64,000 nt of DNA from Pseudarthrobacter sp. NBSH8 (GTDB lineage: Bacteria; Actinomycetota; Actinomycetes; Actinomycetales; Micrococcaceae). The stretch spans positions 496,001 through 560,000 of the forward strand of contig NZ_CP043178.1 of the NCBI RefSeq assembly GCF_014217545.1, in the 5' to 3' direction. The notes under the pieces were generated by a model. That model made no database searches and was not told the DNA's origin. It was given only the letters and a program-made list of their open reading frames with translations. A program made the position numbers and the translations under genes. Positions 17,194 to 24,087 of the stretch are shown one piece after another; the stretch's first letter is position 1; the number at the start of each line of letters is the position of its first letter.

Positions 17194-18222
17194 TCAGCGC
17201 TGCATAAGGTCCGGGTAGTGGCGTTCGGTCACGTCGGGGTGGGCGCGCATGCGGCCCTTAAGCATGTTCAGGCCAAAGGACGCGAGAAGCGGGTTGGACG
17301 GGTCGTCGGAGATGCCGCGGGCCTGGGCTTTGAGCTCGGGCGGCAGGGGCACCGGATCGATGACGGCATCCAGCCGCGGCGACCAGAAGAACGGGACTGA
17401 GTAGCGGTCCACGCCGGGTGGCGGCGCCTGGACGCGGTGGATCGTGGCGGCAAGGAAACCTTCCGTGGCCACCTCCAGCATTTCGCCCAAATTCACCACG
17501 AGTGCCCCGGGAACAGGCTCAACCGGCGCCCATTCGCTCGTCCCGGGCGGCAGGACTTCGAGTCCGCCCACCTCGTCCTGGAGGAGCAGGGTGACAAAAC
17601 CGTAGTCGGCGTGGGAGCCCACGCCCTGGTCGCCGGCCGCCTCCACCACACCGCCGACGTAATGCACCAGCTTTCCCATCCACGCCGGTTCGTTGCCGAA
17701 GGGCTCGTCGAAGTGGTCCTCCGGCAGTCCCAGGGAAACCGAGATGCCCCGCAGCAGTTCCATGCCCACGCTGGACATCAGGTCGGCCCAGGCCATGGCC
17801 GCGGACTTGAGCTCCGGCAATGCTTCATCGGGCCACATGTTGTGCCCCTGGAGCAGCCAGTACGGCTGATCGGCCGGGTAGTTGTGGACGGGTTCGCGTT
17901 CCGGGGAGTAGTCGATCTGCTCGCGCGCGTCGGCCCGGCCCTGCGTGACCTCAGTGCCCATCCGGGTGTAGCCGCGAAAATGTGGTGAAATCCTGTTGTC
18001 CAGCTTCATCCGCTCCTCAAGCGGCAGATCGAAGAACCGTTTAATGAGGGTCAGCAGCTCCTCGGCCTGGCCGGGGGCGGCGCCGTAACCAGTGATTTGG
18101 AAGAAGCCCACGTTGTGGGCGGCGTCCCGCAGCTGATCTATGAATTCCGGGCTGAAGGAGCCGTACGGCTGGCGTGCGGCGCTCATGTCCAGAACGGGGA
18201 TGGTGGCCTGGTCGGGTGACAT
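17194..18222 (-). CDS. 2-oxoglutarate/Fe(II)-dependent oxygenase, IPNS-like
   Basis: 342-aa protein of the isopenicillin N synthase-like oxygenase family. DIOX_N is at residues 5-125 (IPVLDMSAAR start, VGFFQITGYG). The catalytic jelly roll has the iron ligands in SHADYGFVTLLLQD (His and Asp) and ATIHRV (His), with the 2OG-binding Arg in DRYSVPFFW. These enzymes hydroxylate or cyclise small molecules using O2; the substrate is unknown and no antibiotic genes are nearby. It is leaderless by spacing (TAGTCT 6 nt before ATG) and divergent from the MmcQ-like gene. Confidence 0.88.
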   Translation of the reverse strand: MSPDQATIPVLDMSAARQPYGSFSPEFIDQLRDAAHNVGFFQITGYGAAPGQAEELLTLIKRFFDLPLEERMKLDNRISPHFRGYTRMGTEVTQGRADAREQIDYSPEREPVHNYPADQPYWLLQGHNMWPDEALPELKSAAMAWADLMSSVGMELLRGISVSLGLPEDHFDEPFGNEPAWMGKLVHYVGGVVEAAGDQGVGSHADYGFVTLLLQDEVGGLEVLPPGTSEWAPVEPVPGALVVNLGEMLEVATEGFLAATIHRVQAPPPGVDRYSVPFFWSPRLDAVIDPVPLPPELKAQARGISDDPSNPLLASFGLNMLKGRMRAHPDVTERHYPDLMQR

Positions 18223-18228
18223 CTTCGC

Positions 18229-18234
18229 AGACTA
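18229..18234 (-). promoter_or_regulatory. -10 hexamer of the oxygenase gene
   Basis: On the minus strand TAGTCT lies 6 nt before the ATG at 18222. It is only 22 bp from the divergent -10 of the MmcQ-like gene. Confidence 0.5.
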
Positions 18235-18255
18235 GCACCGCCGGGAAGGGCTTTG

Positions 18256-18261
18256 TAGGCT
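18256..18261 (+). promoter_or_regulatory. -10 hexamer of the MmcQ-like gene
   Basis: TAGGCT lies 6 nt before the ATG at 18268. The two divergent leaderless promoters share a 45-bp interval, so they may interfere with each other. Confidence 0.5.
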
Positions 18262-18267
18262 CGGTCC

Positions 18268-18684
18268 ATGGACGCAGCGCAACTCAAGGCCATCTGCCTG
18301 TCATTTCCCGGTTCCTTCGAGGATTTTCCCTTCGGTCCCGATACCTCCGTTTTCAAGGTCCGGGCTGCCGTGGCGGGTGGCGCAAGGCATGAAGCCAAGA
18401 TGTTTGCGGCCTCCGCCATGAACCCCGACGATTGGTCCGTGAGCCTGAAGTGCGAACCGGCCCTGGCTGAGCAGCTGCGTGCCGCCCACCCGGAAATCAC
18501 CGGCGCGTGGCACATGAACAAGACCCATTGGAACGGCGTGCGGCTCGACGGGAACCTGCCCGATACCATGGTCCGGGACATGGTGGAGGACTCCTACGAC
18601 CTGGTGGTGGCCTCCCTGAGCCGCAAGCAACAGGAGCAGCTGGGATGGGCGCGGCTGACCGGTTCTCCGGGCCGGTCCCGTTGA
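18268..18684 (+). CDS. MmcQ/YjbR family protein
   Basis: 138-aa protein of the MmcQ/YjbR (DUF419) double-wing fold. Typical features are the N-terminal LKAICLSFPGSFEDFPFG, VFKVRA, VSLKCEPALAEQL and the C-terminal HMNKTHWNGVRLDG with SYDLV. A DNA-binding role has been proposed for the family but not shown for this protein. It starts leaderless at ATG 18268. The DUF1990 gene begins inside its 3' end, so the two are probably expressed together. Confidence 0.85.
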   Translation: MDAAQLKAICLSFPGSFEDFPFGPDTSVFKVRAAVAGGARHEAKMFAASAMNPDDWSVSLKCEPALAEQLRAAHPEITGAWHMNKTHWNGVRLDGNLPDTMVRDMVEDSYDLVVASLSRKQQEQLGWARLTGSPGRSR

Positions 18685-19223
18685 CCGGGAAGCGCCTGGC
18701 CGCCGGTCACCTCAACTACCCTGGTATCGGCTCCACCGAAAACGGCCGGCCGCCGGAAGGCTACCCGCTCGTCGTATCGCGGGAGTATCTGGGCGATGGG
18801 CCGGCGGTCTACCGCAGGGTGGCGCACGGAATCCTCACCTGGGAACTGCAGCGGAGGTCCGGCCTGCGCGTCCGGACCGAGTCCGACGCCGTGGTCCCCG
18901 GCGCACGCGTGGTGAGCGGGTTCGGCGTCGGGCCCTTCCGTATCAATGCCCCCTGCGAGGTGGTCTGGGTCCGGCATCCCTTGCCGGGCGAAAGTCCGCA
19001 GTCGGCGGGCTTCGGCTACGGCACGCTGCCCGGCCACCCGGAGCGCGGCGAGGAAGCATTCGAAGTTGAAATCGGCGCCGACGGGCGGGTGTTCCTGAAG
19101 ATCACAGCGTTCAGCCGGCACGCCAACTGGTTCTATACGGCCGGCGGCCTGCTGGCCCGGGCCGCGCAACGGCACGTCACTTCGCGATACGTTGAAGGGG
19201 CACGCCAGCTCGCCGCGGGATAG
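18645..19223 (+). CDS. DUF1990 family protein
   Basis: 192-aa protein of the DUF1990 family (LNYPGIGST, VSGFGVGPFRINAPCEVVW, GFGYGTLPGHPERGEEAFEV, FSRHANWFY). Function is unknown. The start at ATG 18645 is chosen because AGGAG lies 8 nt upstream, giving a 40-nt overlap with the MmcQ-like gene. A TTG at 18681 overlapping that gene's TGA is an alternative. It is followed by the ABM gene after 28 nt. Confidence 0.8.
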   Translation: MGAADRFSGPVPLTGKRLAAGHLNYPGIGSTENGRPPEGYPLVVSREYLGDGPAVYRRVAHGILTWELQRRSGLRVRTESDAVVPGARVVSGFGVGPFRINAPCEVVWVRHPLPGESPQSAGFGYGTLPGHPERGEEAFEVEIGADGRVFLKITAFSRHANWFYTAGGLLARAAQRHVTSRYVEGARQLAAG

Positions 19224-19251
19224 TCCATGTTCCGCAACGGAAGGAAAATCC

Positions 19252-19569
19252 ATGATCTTCATCGTCGTTAAATTCAAGGTCAAACCCGAATGGTCCGAGC
19301 GCTGGCTCGGCCTCGTTGACGACTTCACCCAGGCCACACGGGCGGAGCCCGGCAACCTGTGGTTCGACTGGTCCCGCAGCGTGGAGGACCCCAACGGGTT
19401 TGTGCTTGTGGAAGCCTTCAAGGACGACGCCGCCGGGGACCACGTCAACAGCTCCCACTTCAAGCAGGCCATGGCGGACATGCCGCAGGCGCTGGCTGAA
19501 ACACCGCAAATCATCAGCCGCCAGCTCGACGGCGACGGCTGGGACCGGATGGGCGAACTGACCATCTGA
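19252..19569 (+). CDS. Antibiotic biosynthesis monooxygenase (ABM)-domain protein
   Basis: 105-aa dimeric alpha/beta-barrel protein of the ABM type: IFIVVKFKVKPEWSERWL, EPGNLWFDWSRSVEDPN, FVLVEAFKDDAAGDHVNS. Such small proteins act as monooxygenases or stress-related dimers; no substrate can be assigned. The ATG at 19252 follows GGAAGG. Its stop overlaps the DUF503 start (TGATG), indicating coupling. Confidence 0.85.
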   Translation: MIFIVVKFKVKPEWSERWLGLVDDFTQATRAEPGNLWFDWSRSVEDPNGFVLVEAFKDDAAGDHVNSSHFKQAMADMPQALAETPQIISRQLDGDGWDRMGELTI

Positions 19570-19862
19570 TGTGGATCGGCTGGATTGAATTCGACATCCT
19601 CCTAGGCGATGTCCAGAGTCTGAAGGAAAAGCGCTCCGTCATCAGGCCGCTGCTGGCCGAGCTCAAGCGCCGCTTCGGGGTGTCCGTTGCAGAGGTGGGG
19701 GACCACGAACAGCACCGGCGCTCGCAGGTGGGTGCAGGCCTGGTGGCAGCGGACCGGGCGCACCTCGTGGAGGTGCTCACCGCCGTCGAACGCTTTGTGG
19801 CCGTCCGGCCCGAAGTTGAGCTGCTCAGCTCGAGGCAGCGGGAGCTCCGCAGCGACGATTAA
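19569..19862 (+). CDS. DUF503 family protein
   Basis: 97-aa DUF503 (YlxP-like) protein, clear from the N-terminal LKEKRSVIRPLLAELKRRFGVSVAEVG. YlxP proteins usually sit near rbfA/infB; here it is instead coupled to an ABM gene. Function is unknown. Its stop codon is the first base triplet region of the inverted repeat copy B. Confidence 0.85.
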   Translation: MWIGWIEFDILLGDVQSLKEKRSVIRPLLAELKRRFGVSVAEVGDHEQHRRSQVGAGLVAADRAHLVEVLTAVERFVAVRPEVELLSSRQRELRSDD

Positions 19863-19931
19863 ATCAACGCGGGGTCACTTGCCGCCCATCCCGAGGGGAT
19901 TATTGGGCGGAAAGTGACCCCGCGTTGATTT
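19861..19931. repeat. Inverted repeat, GCGGGGTCACTT family copy B
   Basis: A 20-bp perfect outer arm at 19861-19880 is matched at 19912-19931, with a further 7-bp inner pairing (CCGCCCA/TGGGCGG) after one mismatch. It starts within the DUF503 stop codon and lies between the convergent ends of DUF503 and purL. Confidence 0.85.
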
Positions 19932-19942
19932 AAGGGTGGGGA

Positions 19943-22279
19943 CTAGCCGAAGTACTTCGGCAGGGTCGCCTCGTGGGCTTCGCGGAGGGCGTCCAGCGAC
20001 ATGGTGTCCACGCCGTTGACCTCCAGGTTTCCGCTGGCTGCGTCCACCACGCCGATCCGGGTGTGGGCAAAACCGCGGGCCGTGCACATGTCCTTGAAAC
20101 GGACCTCTTCCGAGCGGGGCACGCCGACAATTGCGCGGCCCTGCGACTCGGAGAACAGCGCCGTGAACAGGTCCACGCCGTCGCGGTCCAGAACGTCCTG
20201 CAGGGCGATCCGGGCACCTACGCCGTAGCGCAGTGCGGACTCCACCAGGGCTGCCGCGAGGCCGCCTTCGGAGAGGTCGTGCGCGGAGTCCACCATGCCG
20301 TCGCGGGATGCGTTGATCAGGATTTCGCCCAGCTCGCGTTCGGCGGCAAGGTCAACCCTGGGCGGAAGTCCACCAAGGTGGCCGCGCATGTTGGCCCACT
20401 CAGAACCGTCCAGCTCGGCCGCCGTCGTACCCAGCAGGTAGATGGCCTGGCCATCTTCCCTCCAGCCCGACGGCGTGCGGCGTGCGACGTCGTCGAGCTT
20501 GCCCAGCACTGCCACTACGGGGGAGGGATGGATGGGCGTGGTGCCGGTCTGGTTGTACAGCGAGACGTTTCCGCCCGTGACCGGGATGCCCAGCACCATG
20601 CAGGCATCGGACAGGCCGCGAATGGCCTCCGCGAGCTGCCACATCACGTCCGGGTCCTCGGGGGAACCGAAGTTCAGGCAGTCGCTGACGGCCATCGGAA
20701 CGGCGCCGGAGGTGGCCACGTTGCGGTAGGCCTCGGCCAGCGCCAGCTGTGCGCCGTGGTACGGGTCAAGATAGGTGTAGCGGCCGTTGGCATCGGTGGC
20801 CAGGGCAACGCCCAGGCCCGTTTCCTCGTCCACCCGGACCACGCCGGCGTCGTCCGGGAACGCCAGGGCGGTGTTGCCGCCAACGTACCGGTCGTACTGG
20901 TTGGTGATCCAGGCCTTGCTGCACATATTCGGCGACGCTACGAGCTCGGTGACGGCCGCGGCCAGTTCCGCGGGGGCGGAGGGGCGGCTGGCGTCCTGCA
21001 CAGAGCCGGTGAAGGAATCGGCCTGTACGGAATCCTGCCAGGAGGGGCGGGCGTACGGGCGGTCATAAACCGGCCCGTCGTGGGCCACGGTGCGCGGGTC
21101 GACGTCCACGATGACTACGCCGTCCCAGGTGATGATCAGGCGGCCGGTGTCGGTGACCTCGCCGAGCCAGGAGTACTCCACGGCCCACTTGTCCATCACG
21201 GCTTCGAAGGCGGCGATGTTCTCCGGGGTGACCACAGCCATCATGCGTTCCTGCGACTCGGACATCAGGATCTCGCCCGGGGTCAGCGTCGGGTCGCGCA
21301 GCAGGACGGAGGTCAGCTCAACTTCCATGCCGCCGTCGCCGTTGGAGGCGAGTTCCGACGTGGCGCAGGAGATGCCAGCGGCGCCGAGGTCCTGAATGCC
21401 TTCAACCAGCGAGCCCTTGAAGAGCTCCAGGCAGCACTCGATCAGGACCTTCTCAGCGAAGGGGTCGCCCACCTGGACGGCTGGGCGCTTGGACGGCTTG
21501 GTGTCGTCGAAGGACTCCGAGGCCAGCACCGAGGCACCGCCGATGCCGTCGCCGCCGGTGCGTGCACCGAACAGGACCACCTTGTTGCCCTTGCCGGACG
21601 CGTTGGCGAGGCGGATGTCCTCGTGGCGCATCACGCCAACAGCCAGCGCGTTGACCAGCGGGTTGCCCTGGTAAACCGAGTCGAACACCATTTCGCCGCC
21701 GATGTTCGGCAGGCCCAGCGAGTTGCCGTAGCCGCCGATGCCGGCAACGGCACCGTGCATCACACGGGCAGTGTCCGGGTGGTCAATGGCGCCGAAGCGG
21801 AGCGGATCCATCACTGCAACCGGGCGCGCGCCCATGGAGATGATGTCGCGGACAATGCCGCCGATGCCGGTGGCTGCACCCTGGTAGGGCTCCACGAACG
21901 ACGGCGAGTTGTGGGACTCGATCTTGAACGTTACGGCCCAGCCGTCGCCCAGGTTGGTGACGCCGGCGTTTTCGCCGATGCCCACCAGCATGTCCTTCTT
22001 CATCTCCTCTGTCACCTTGTCGCCGAACTGGCGCAGGTGGTTCTTCGAGGACTTGTAGGAGCAGTGCTCGCTCCACATGACGGAGTACATGGCCAGCTCG
22101 GCGCCGGTGGGGCGGCGGCCAAGGACCTTGACTACCTCATCGAACTCGTTCTGCTTCAGGCCCAGCTCGGCCCACGGCAGGTCCGTGTCCGGCGTCTTGG
22201 CAGCGTTCTCGACGGTGTCAATGTTGAACTTCTTGGACGAGGTCTCGACAGGCTCGACCACCGAATTGGTCTCGGTCAC
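19943..22279 (-). CDS. purL: Phosphoribosylformylglycinamidine synthase II
   Basis: 778-aa small-type PurL, the ATP-dependent FGAM synthase that works with PurQ and PurS. Recognisable parts are the [12 protein letters not shown] segment (conserved His), [24 protein letters not shown] and the C-terminal [13 protein letters not shown]. It overlaps the purQ stop by 4 nt. The N-terminus [18 protein letters not shown] carries a dispersed 23-nt repeat translated as VVEPVET. It ends 11 nt from inverted repeat copy B. Confidence 0.97.
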   Translation of the reverse strand: MTETNSVVEPVETSSKKFNIDTVENAAKTPDTDLPWAELGLKQNEFDEVVKVLGRRPTGAELAMYSVMWSEHCSYKSSKNHLRQFGDKVTEEMKKDMLVGIGENAGVTNLGDGWAVTFKIESHNSPSFVEPYQGAATGIGGIVRDIISMGARPVAVMDPLRFGAIDHPDTARVMHGAVAGIGGYGNSLGLPNIGGEMVFDSVYQGNPLVNALAVGVMRHEDIRLANASGKGNKVVLFGARTGGDGIGGASVLASESFDDTKPSKRPAVQVGDPFAEKVLIECCLELFKGSLVEGIQDLGAAGISCATSELASNGDGGMEVELTSVLLRDPTLTPGEILMSESQERMMAVVTPENIAAFEAVMDKWAVEYSWLGEVTDTGRLIITWDGVVIVDVDPRTVAHDGPVYDRPYARPSWQDSVQADSFTGSVQDASRPSAPAELAAAVTELVASPNMCSKAWITNQYDRYVGGNTALAFPDDAGVVRVDEETGLGVALATDANGRYTYLDPYHGAQLALAEAYRNVATSGAVPMAVSDCLNFGSPEDPDVMWQLAEAIRGLSDACMVLGIPVTGGNVSLYNQTGTTPIHPSPVVAVLGKLDDVARRTPSGWREDGQAIYLLGTTAAELDGSEWANMRGHLGGLPPRVDLAAERELGEILINASRDGMVDSAHDLSEGGLAAALVESALRYGVGARIALQDVLDRDGVDLFTALFSESQGRAIVGVPRSEEVRFKDMCTARGFAHTRIGVVDAASGNLEVNGVDTMSLDALREAHEATLPKYFG
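22241..22263 (-). repeat. Dispersed 23-nt repeat in purL, opposite orientation
   Basis: The minus strand reads CGGTGGTCGAGCCTGTCGAG plus ACC. It is the same repeat as in acs and metY but inverted relative to transcription, so it encodes VVEPVET near the PurL N-terminus. Confidence 0.8.
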
Positions 22280-23070
22280 TTGTTGCCTCCCACAATCTTG
22301 TTCAGTACGGAGGTGAAGAACCCCAGGCCATCGGTATCCGTGCCCCCAATGCCATCCAGCGACTGCGGGCCGAAGCCAACTTCCACCGCGTGCTCGGGGT
22401 GGGGCATAAGTCCCACCACGTTGCCGGCCGCGTTGGAAATGCCGGCGATGTCGCGTCGCGAGCCGTTGGGGTTGAAACCCACGTAGCGGAACACCACGCG
22501 GCCTTCAGCTTCGAGGGCGTCCAGGACCTTTTCGTCGGCGATGTACTGGCCGTCCTGGTTCTTCAGCGGAACCGTGATTTCCTGGCCGGCCTCGTAGTCC
22601 AGGGTCCAGGCGGTGTTGCTGTTTTCCACGCGCAGGACCTGGTCGCGGCACATGAACTTCAGGTGGTCGTTCTTGATCATGGAGCCGGGCAGCAGGTGCG
22701 ACTCGGTCAGGATCTGGAAGCCGTTGCAGATGCCCAGCACGGGCAAAGGATTCGAGGACGCGGCGCCTGTTGCTGCCTTAATGATCTCGGACATCAGCGG
22801 GGCGAAGCGGGCAATGGCGCCGGCGCGGAGGTAGTCGCCGTAGGAGAAACCGCCGGGGATTACGACGGCGTCCACGTCACCCAAGGTGGTGTCTGCGTGC
22901 CAGAGCGGCACTGCGGTGCCGCCGGCGAGCCGGACTGCACGGGCGGCGTCGCGGTCGTCAAGGGTGCCGGGGAACGTGACTACGCCGATCCGGGCACCCG
23001 CGAGCCTGCGAGCACCAGGAGCGTCGGCGGCAACGGCGATCGCCTCGCCGATCAAGGGAAGTTCAGTCAT
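22276..23070 (-). CDS. purQ: Phosphoribosylformylglycinamidine synthase I (glutaminase)
   Basis: 264-aa class I glutamine amidotransferase supplying ammonia to PurL. The nucleophile is the Cys of [10 protein letters not shown], the oxyanion region is [15 protein letters not shown], and the catalytic His-Glu pair lies in MPHPEHAVE. An extra 25 residues precede the usual [11 protein letters not shown] start. It is the second gene of purSQL, one base after purS and overlapping purL by 4 nt. Confidence 0.96.
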   Translation of the reverse strand: MTELPLIGEAIAVAADAPGARRLAGARIGVVTFPGTLDDRDAARAVRLAGGTAVPLWHADTTLGDVDAVVIPGGFSYGDYLRAGAIARFAPLMSEIIKAATGAASSNPLPVLGICNGFQILTESHLLPGSMIKNDHLKFMCRDQVLRVENSNTAWTLDYEAGQEITVPLKNQDGQYIADEKVLDALEAEGRVVFRYVGFNPNGSRRDIAGISNAAGNVVGLMPHPEHAVEVGFGPQSLDGIGGTDTDGLGFFTSVLNKIVGGNK

Positions 23071-23071
23071 C

Positions 23072-23323
23072 TCAGGCCTCGACGACCTCGACGTTGACGA
23101 CGTCTTCGATCACCGGGTTGGACAGCAGGGTTTCGGCGGCTTCGCGGGCCTGGGCCAGGATTGCGTCGGTCACCTCGCCGTCAACCGTCAGTTCAAAGCG
23201 CTTGCCCTGGCGGACAGAGCTAAAGCTGGTGAAGCCCAGGCGGGGGAGTGCACCCACGATGGCCTTCCCCTGCGGGTCCAGAATCTCGGGCTTGGGCATG
23301 ACGTCAACAACGATCCGGGGCAT
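23072..23323 (-). CDS. purS: Phosphoribosylformylglycinamidine synthase subunit PurS
   Basis: 83-aa PurS, the small subunit that bridges PurQ and Pur[22 protein letters not shown] split over the first strand and loop is diagnostic, followed by the [16 protein letters not shown] segment. The open frame extends upstream, but the ATG at 23323 gives the standard length. It is the promoter-proximal gene of purSQL. Confidence 0.95.
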   Translation of the reverse strand: MPRIVVDVMPKPEILDPQGKAIVGALPRLGFTSFSSVRQGKRFELTVDGEVTDAILAQAREAAETLLSNPVIEDVVNVEVVEA

Positions 23324-23414
23324 CCGGCAACTCCTGTGCGTGAGCATTGGGTAAGGGCGCAGCGGAGTCACGCCGTCTTACGCCGTTCCAGGATGTTGGG
23401 GGACATTCTTTTTC

Positions 23415-23437
23415 GAACAGTGTCTTTAGAACAGTGT
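23415..23437. promoter_or_regulatory. 9-bp direct repeats upstream of purSQL
   Basis: GAACAGTGT occurs at 23415-23423 and 23429-23437, a period of 14 bp, about 100 bp upstream of purS. It may bind a regulator of the operon. The rest of the 23324-23599 gap shows no gene. Confidence 0.35.
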
Positions 23438-23587
23438 GGACGGGCGCTCCGCGAGCTTGCTAGCCCATTCTACCGGGCGAACCGCCGCACCCTGTATTCG
23501 GTGGGATCGGCCACAGTCATCGCGGCGGGGCGGGCTTTCGGGAGGTGGAGCACGACGGCGGCTATGGCCTCGCGGGGCCAGCGTCAC

Positions 23588-23593
23588 TAGGAT
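23588..23593 (+). promoter_or_regulatory. -10 hexamer, leaderless promoter
   Basis: TAGGAT lies 6 nt before the ATG at 23600. Confidence 0.5.
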
Positions 23594-23599
23594 TGCGGC

Positions 23600-23785
23600 A
23601 TGGCTGAAAAATCGAAATCCATGCTGTTGCCGATGATGGCTTTGGCCGTTTTTGCCGGCTTGGGCCGGATGGTAGCACAGAAGATCAAGGCGGACCGGGC
23701 TGCCCGGGAAACGCGCGTGACCGGCCCTATGGACGAAAAGACCCGCCAGTGGATCAGCGACGTGGTCCGAACGCCCCGGCAGTAG
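23600..23785 (+). CDS. Small membrane-associated hypothetical protein
   Basis: 61-aa protein with one hydrophobic N-terminal segment (about residues 8-26: LLPMMALAVFAGLGRMVAQ) and a charged C-terminus ending WISDVVRTPRQ. I do not recognise a family. Support for it being real is the leaderless -10 at the right spacing, the sensible topology and the strong terminator 40 nt after its stop. It is divergent from purSQL. Confidence 0.55.
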   Translation: MAEKSKSMLLPMMALAVFAGLGRMVAQKIKADRAARETRVTGPMDEKTRQWISDVVRTPRQ

Positions 23786-23824
23786 ACGCCCGCTTACCCA
23801 GGCCTCAAGACTTTACGCAAGCCC

Positions 23825-23857
23825 AAATGGGCGTCCCACCACGGGGCGCCCATTTTT
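23825..23857 (+). terminator. Rho-independent terminator
   Basis: AAATGGGCG-t-CCC pairs with GGG-g-CGCCCATTT and is followed by a T-run. It serves the 61-aa gene. The remaining 230 nt up to the sialidase probably contain that gene's promoter; I see no other gene there. Confidence 0.8.
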
Positions 23858-24087
23858 GTGCCCAGCGTCAGGGCCCCTGCGCCAGATCCTCGGCTGCAAA
23901 ATGCCCTGCTCCCGAGTCGCTGCCCCCGGCCTCTCCCAGGCTTGTTACAGAATCTCCTAGCCATGTGAGGTTCTACACACTATGGTCGTAGGACGTCGTA
24001 TGTGGCAGGTGGTATCCCCTTGGGTGCCGAGACCGCCCGCACGGCCGAATTCTCCCGATCCGCCGCCCCGCGGCGCCTTGAAAGGAT

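Noticed and set aside
19973..22486. 837-aa plus-strand frame opposite purL
   Set aside because: PurL and PurQ on the minus strand have unmistakable motifs. The opposite frame is His/Gly/Val/Arg-rich shadow sequence.
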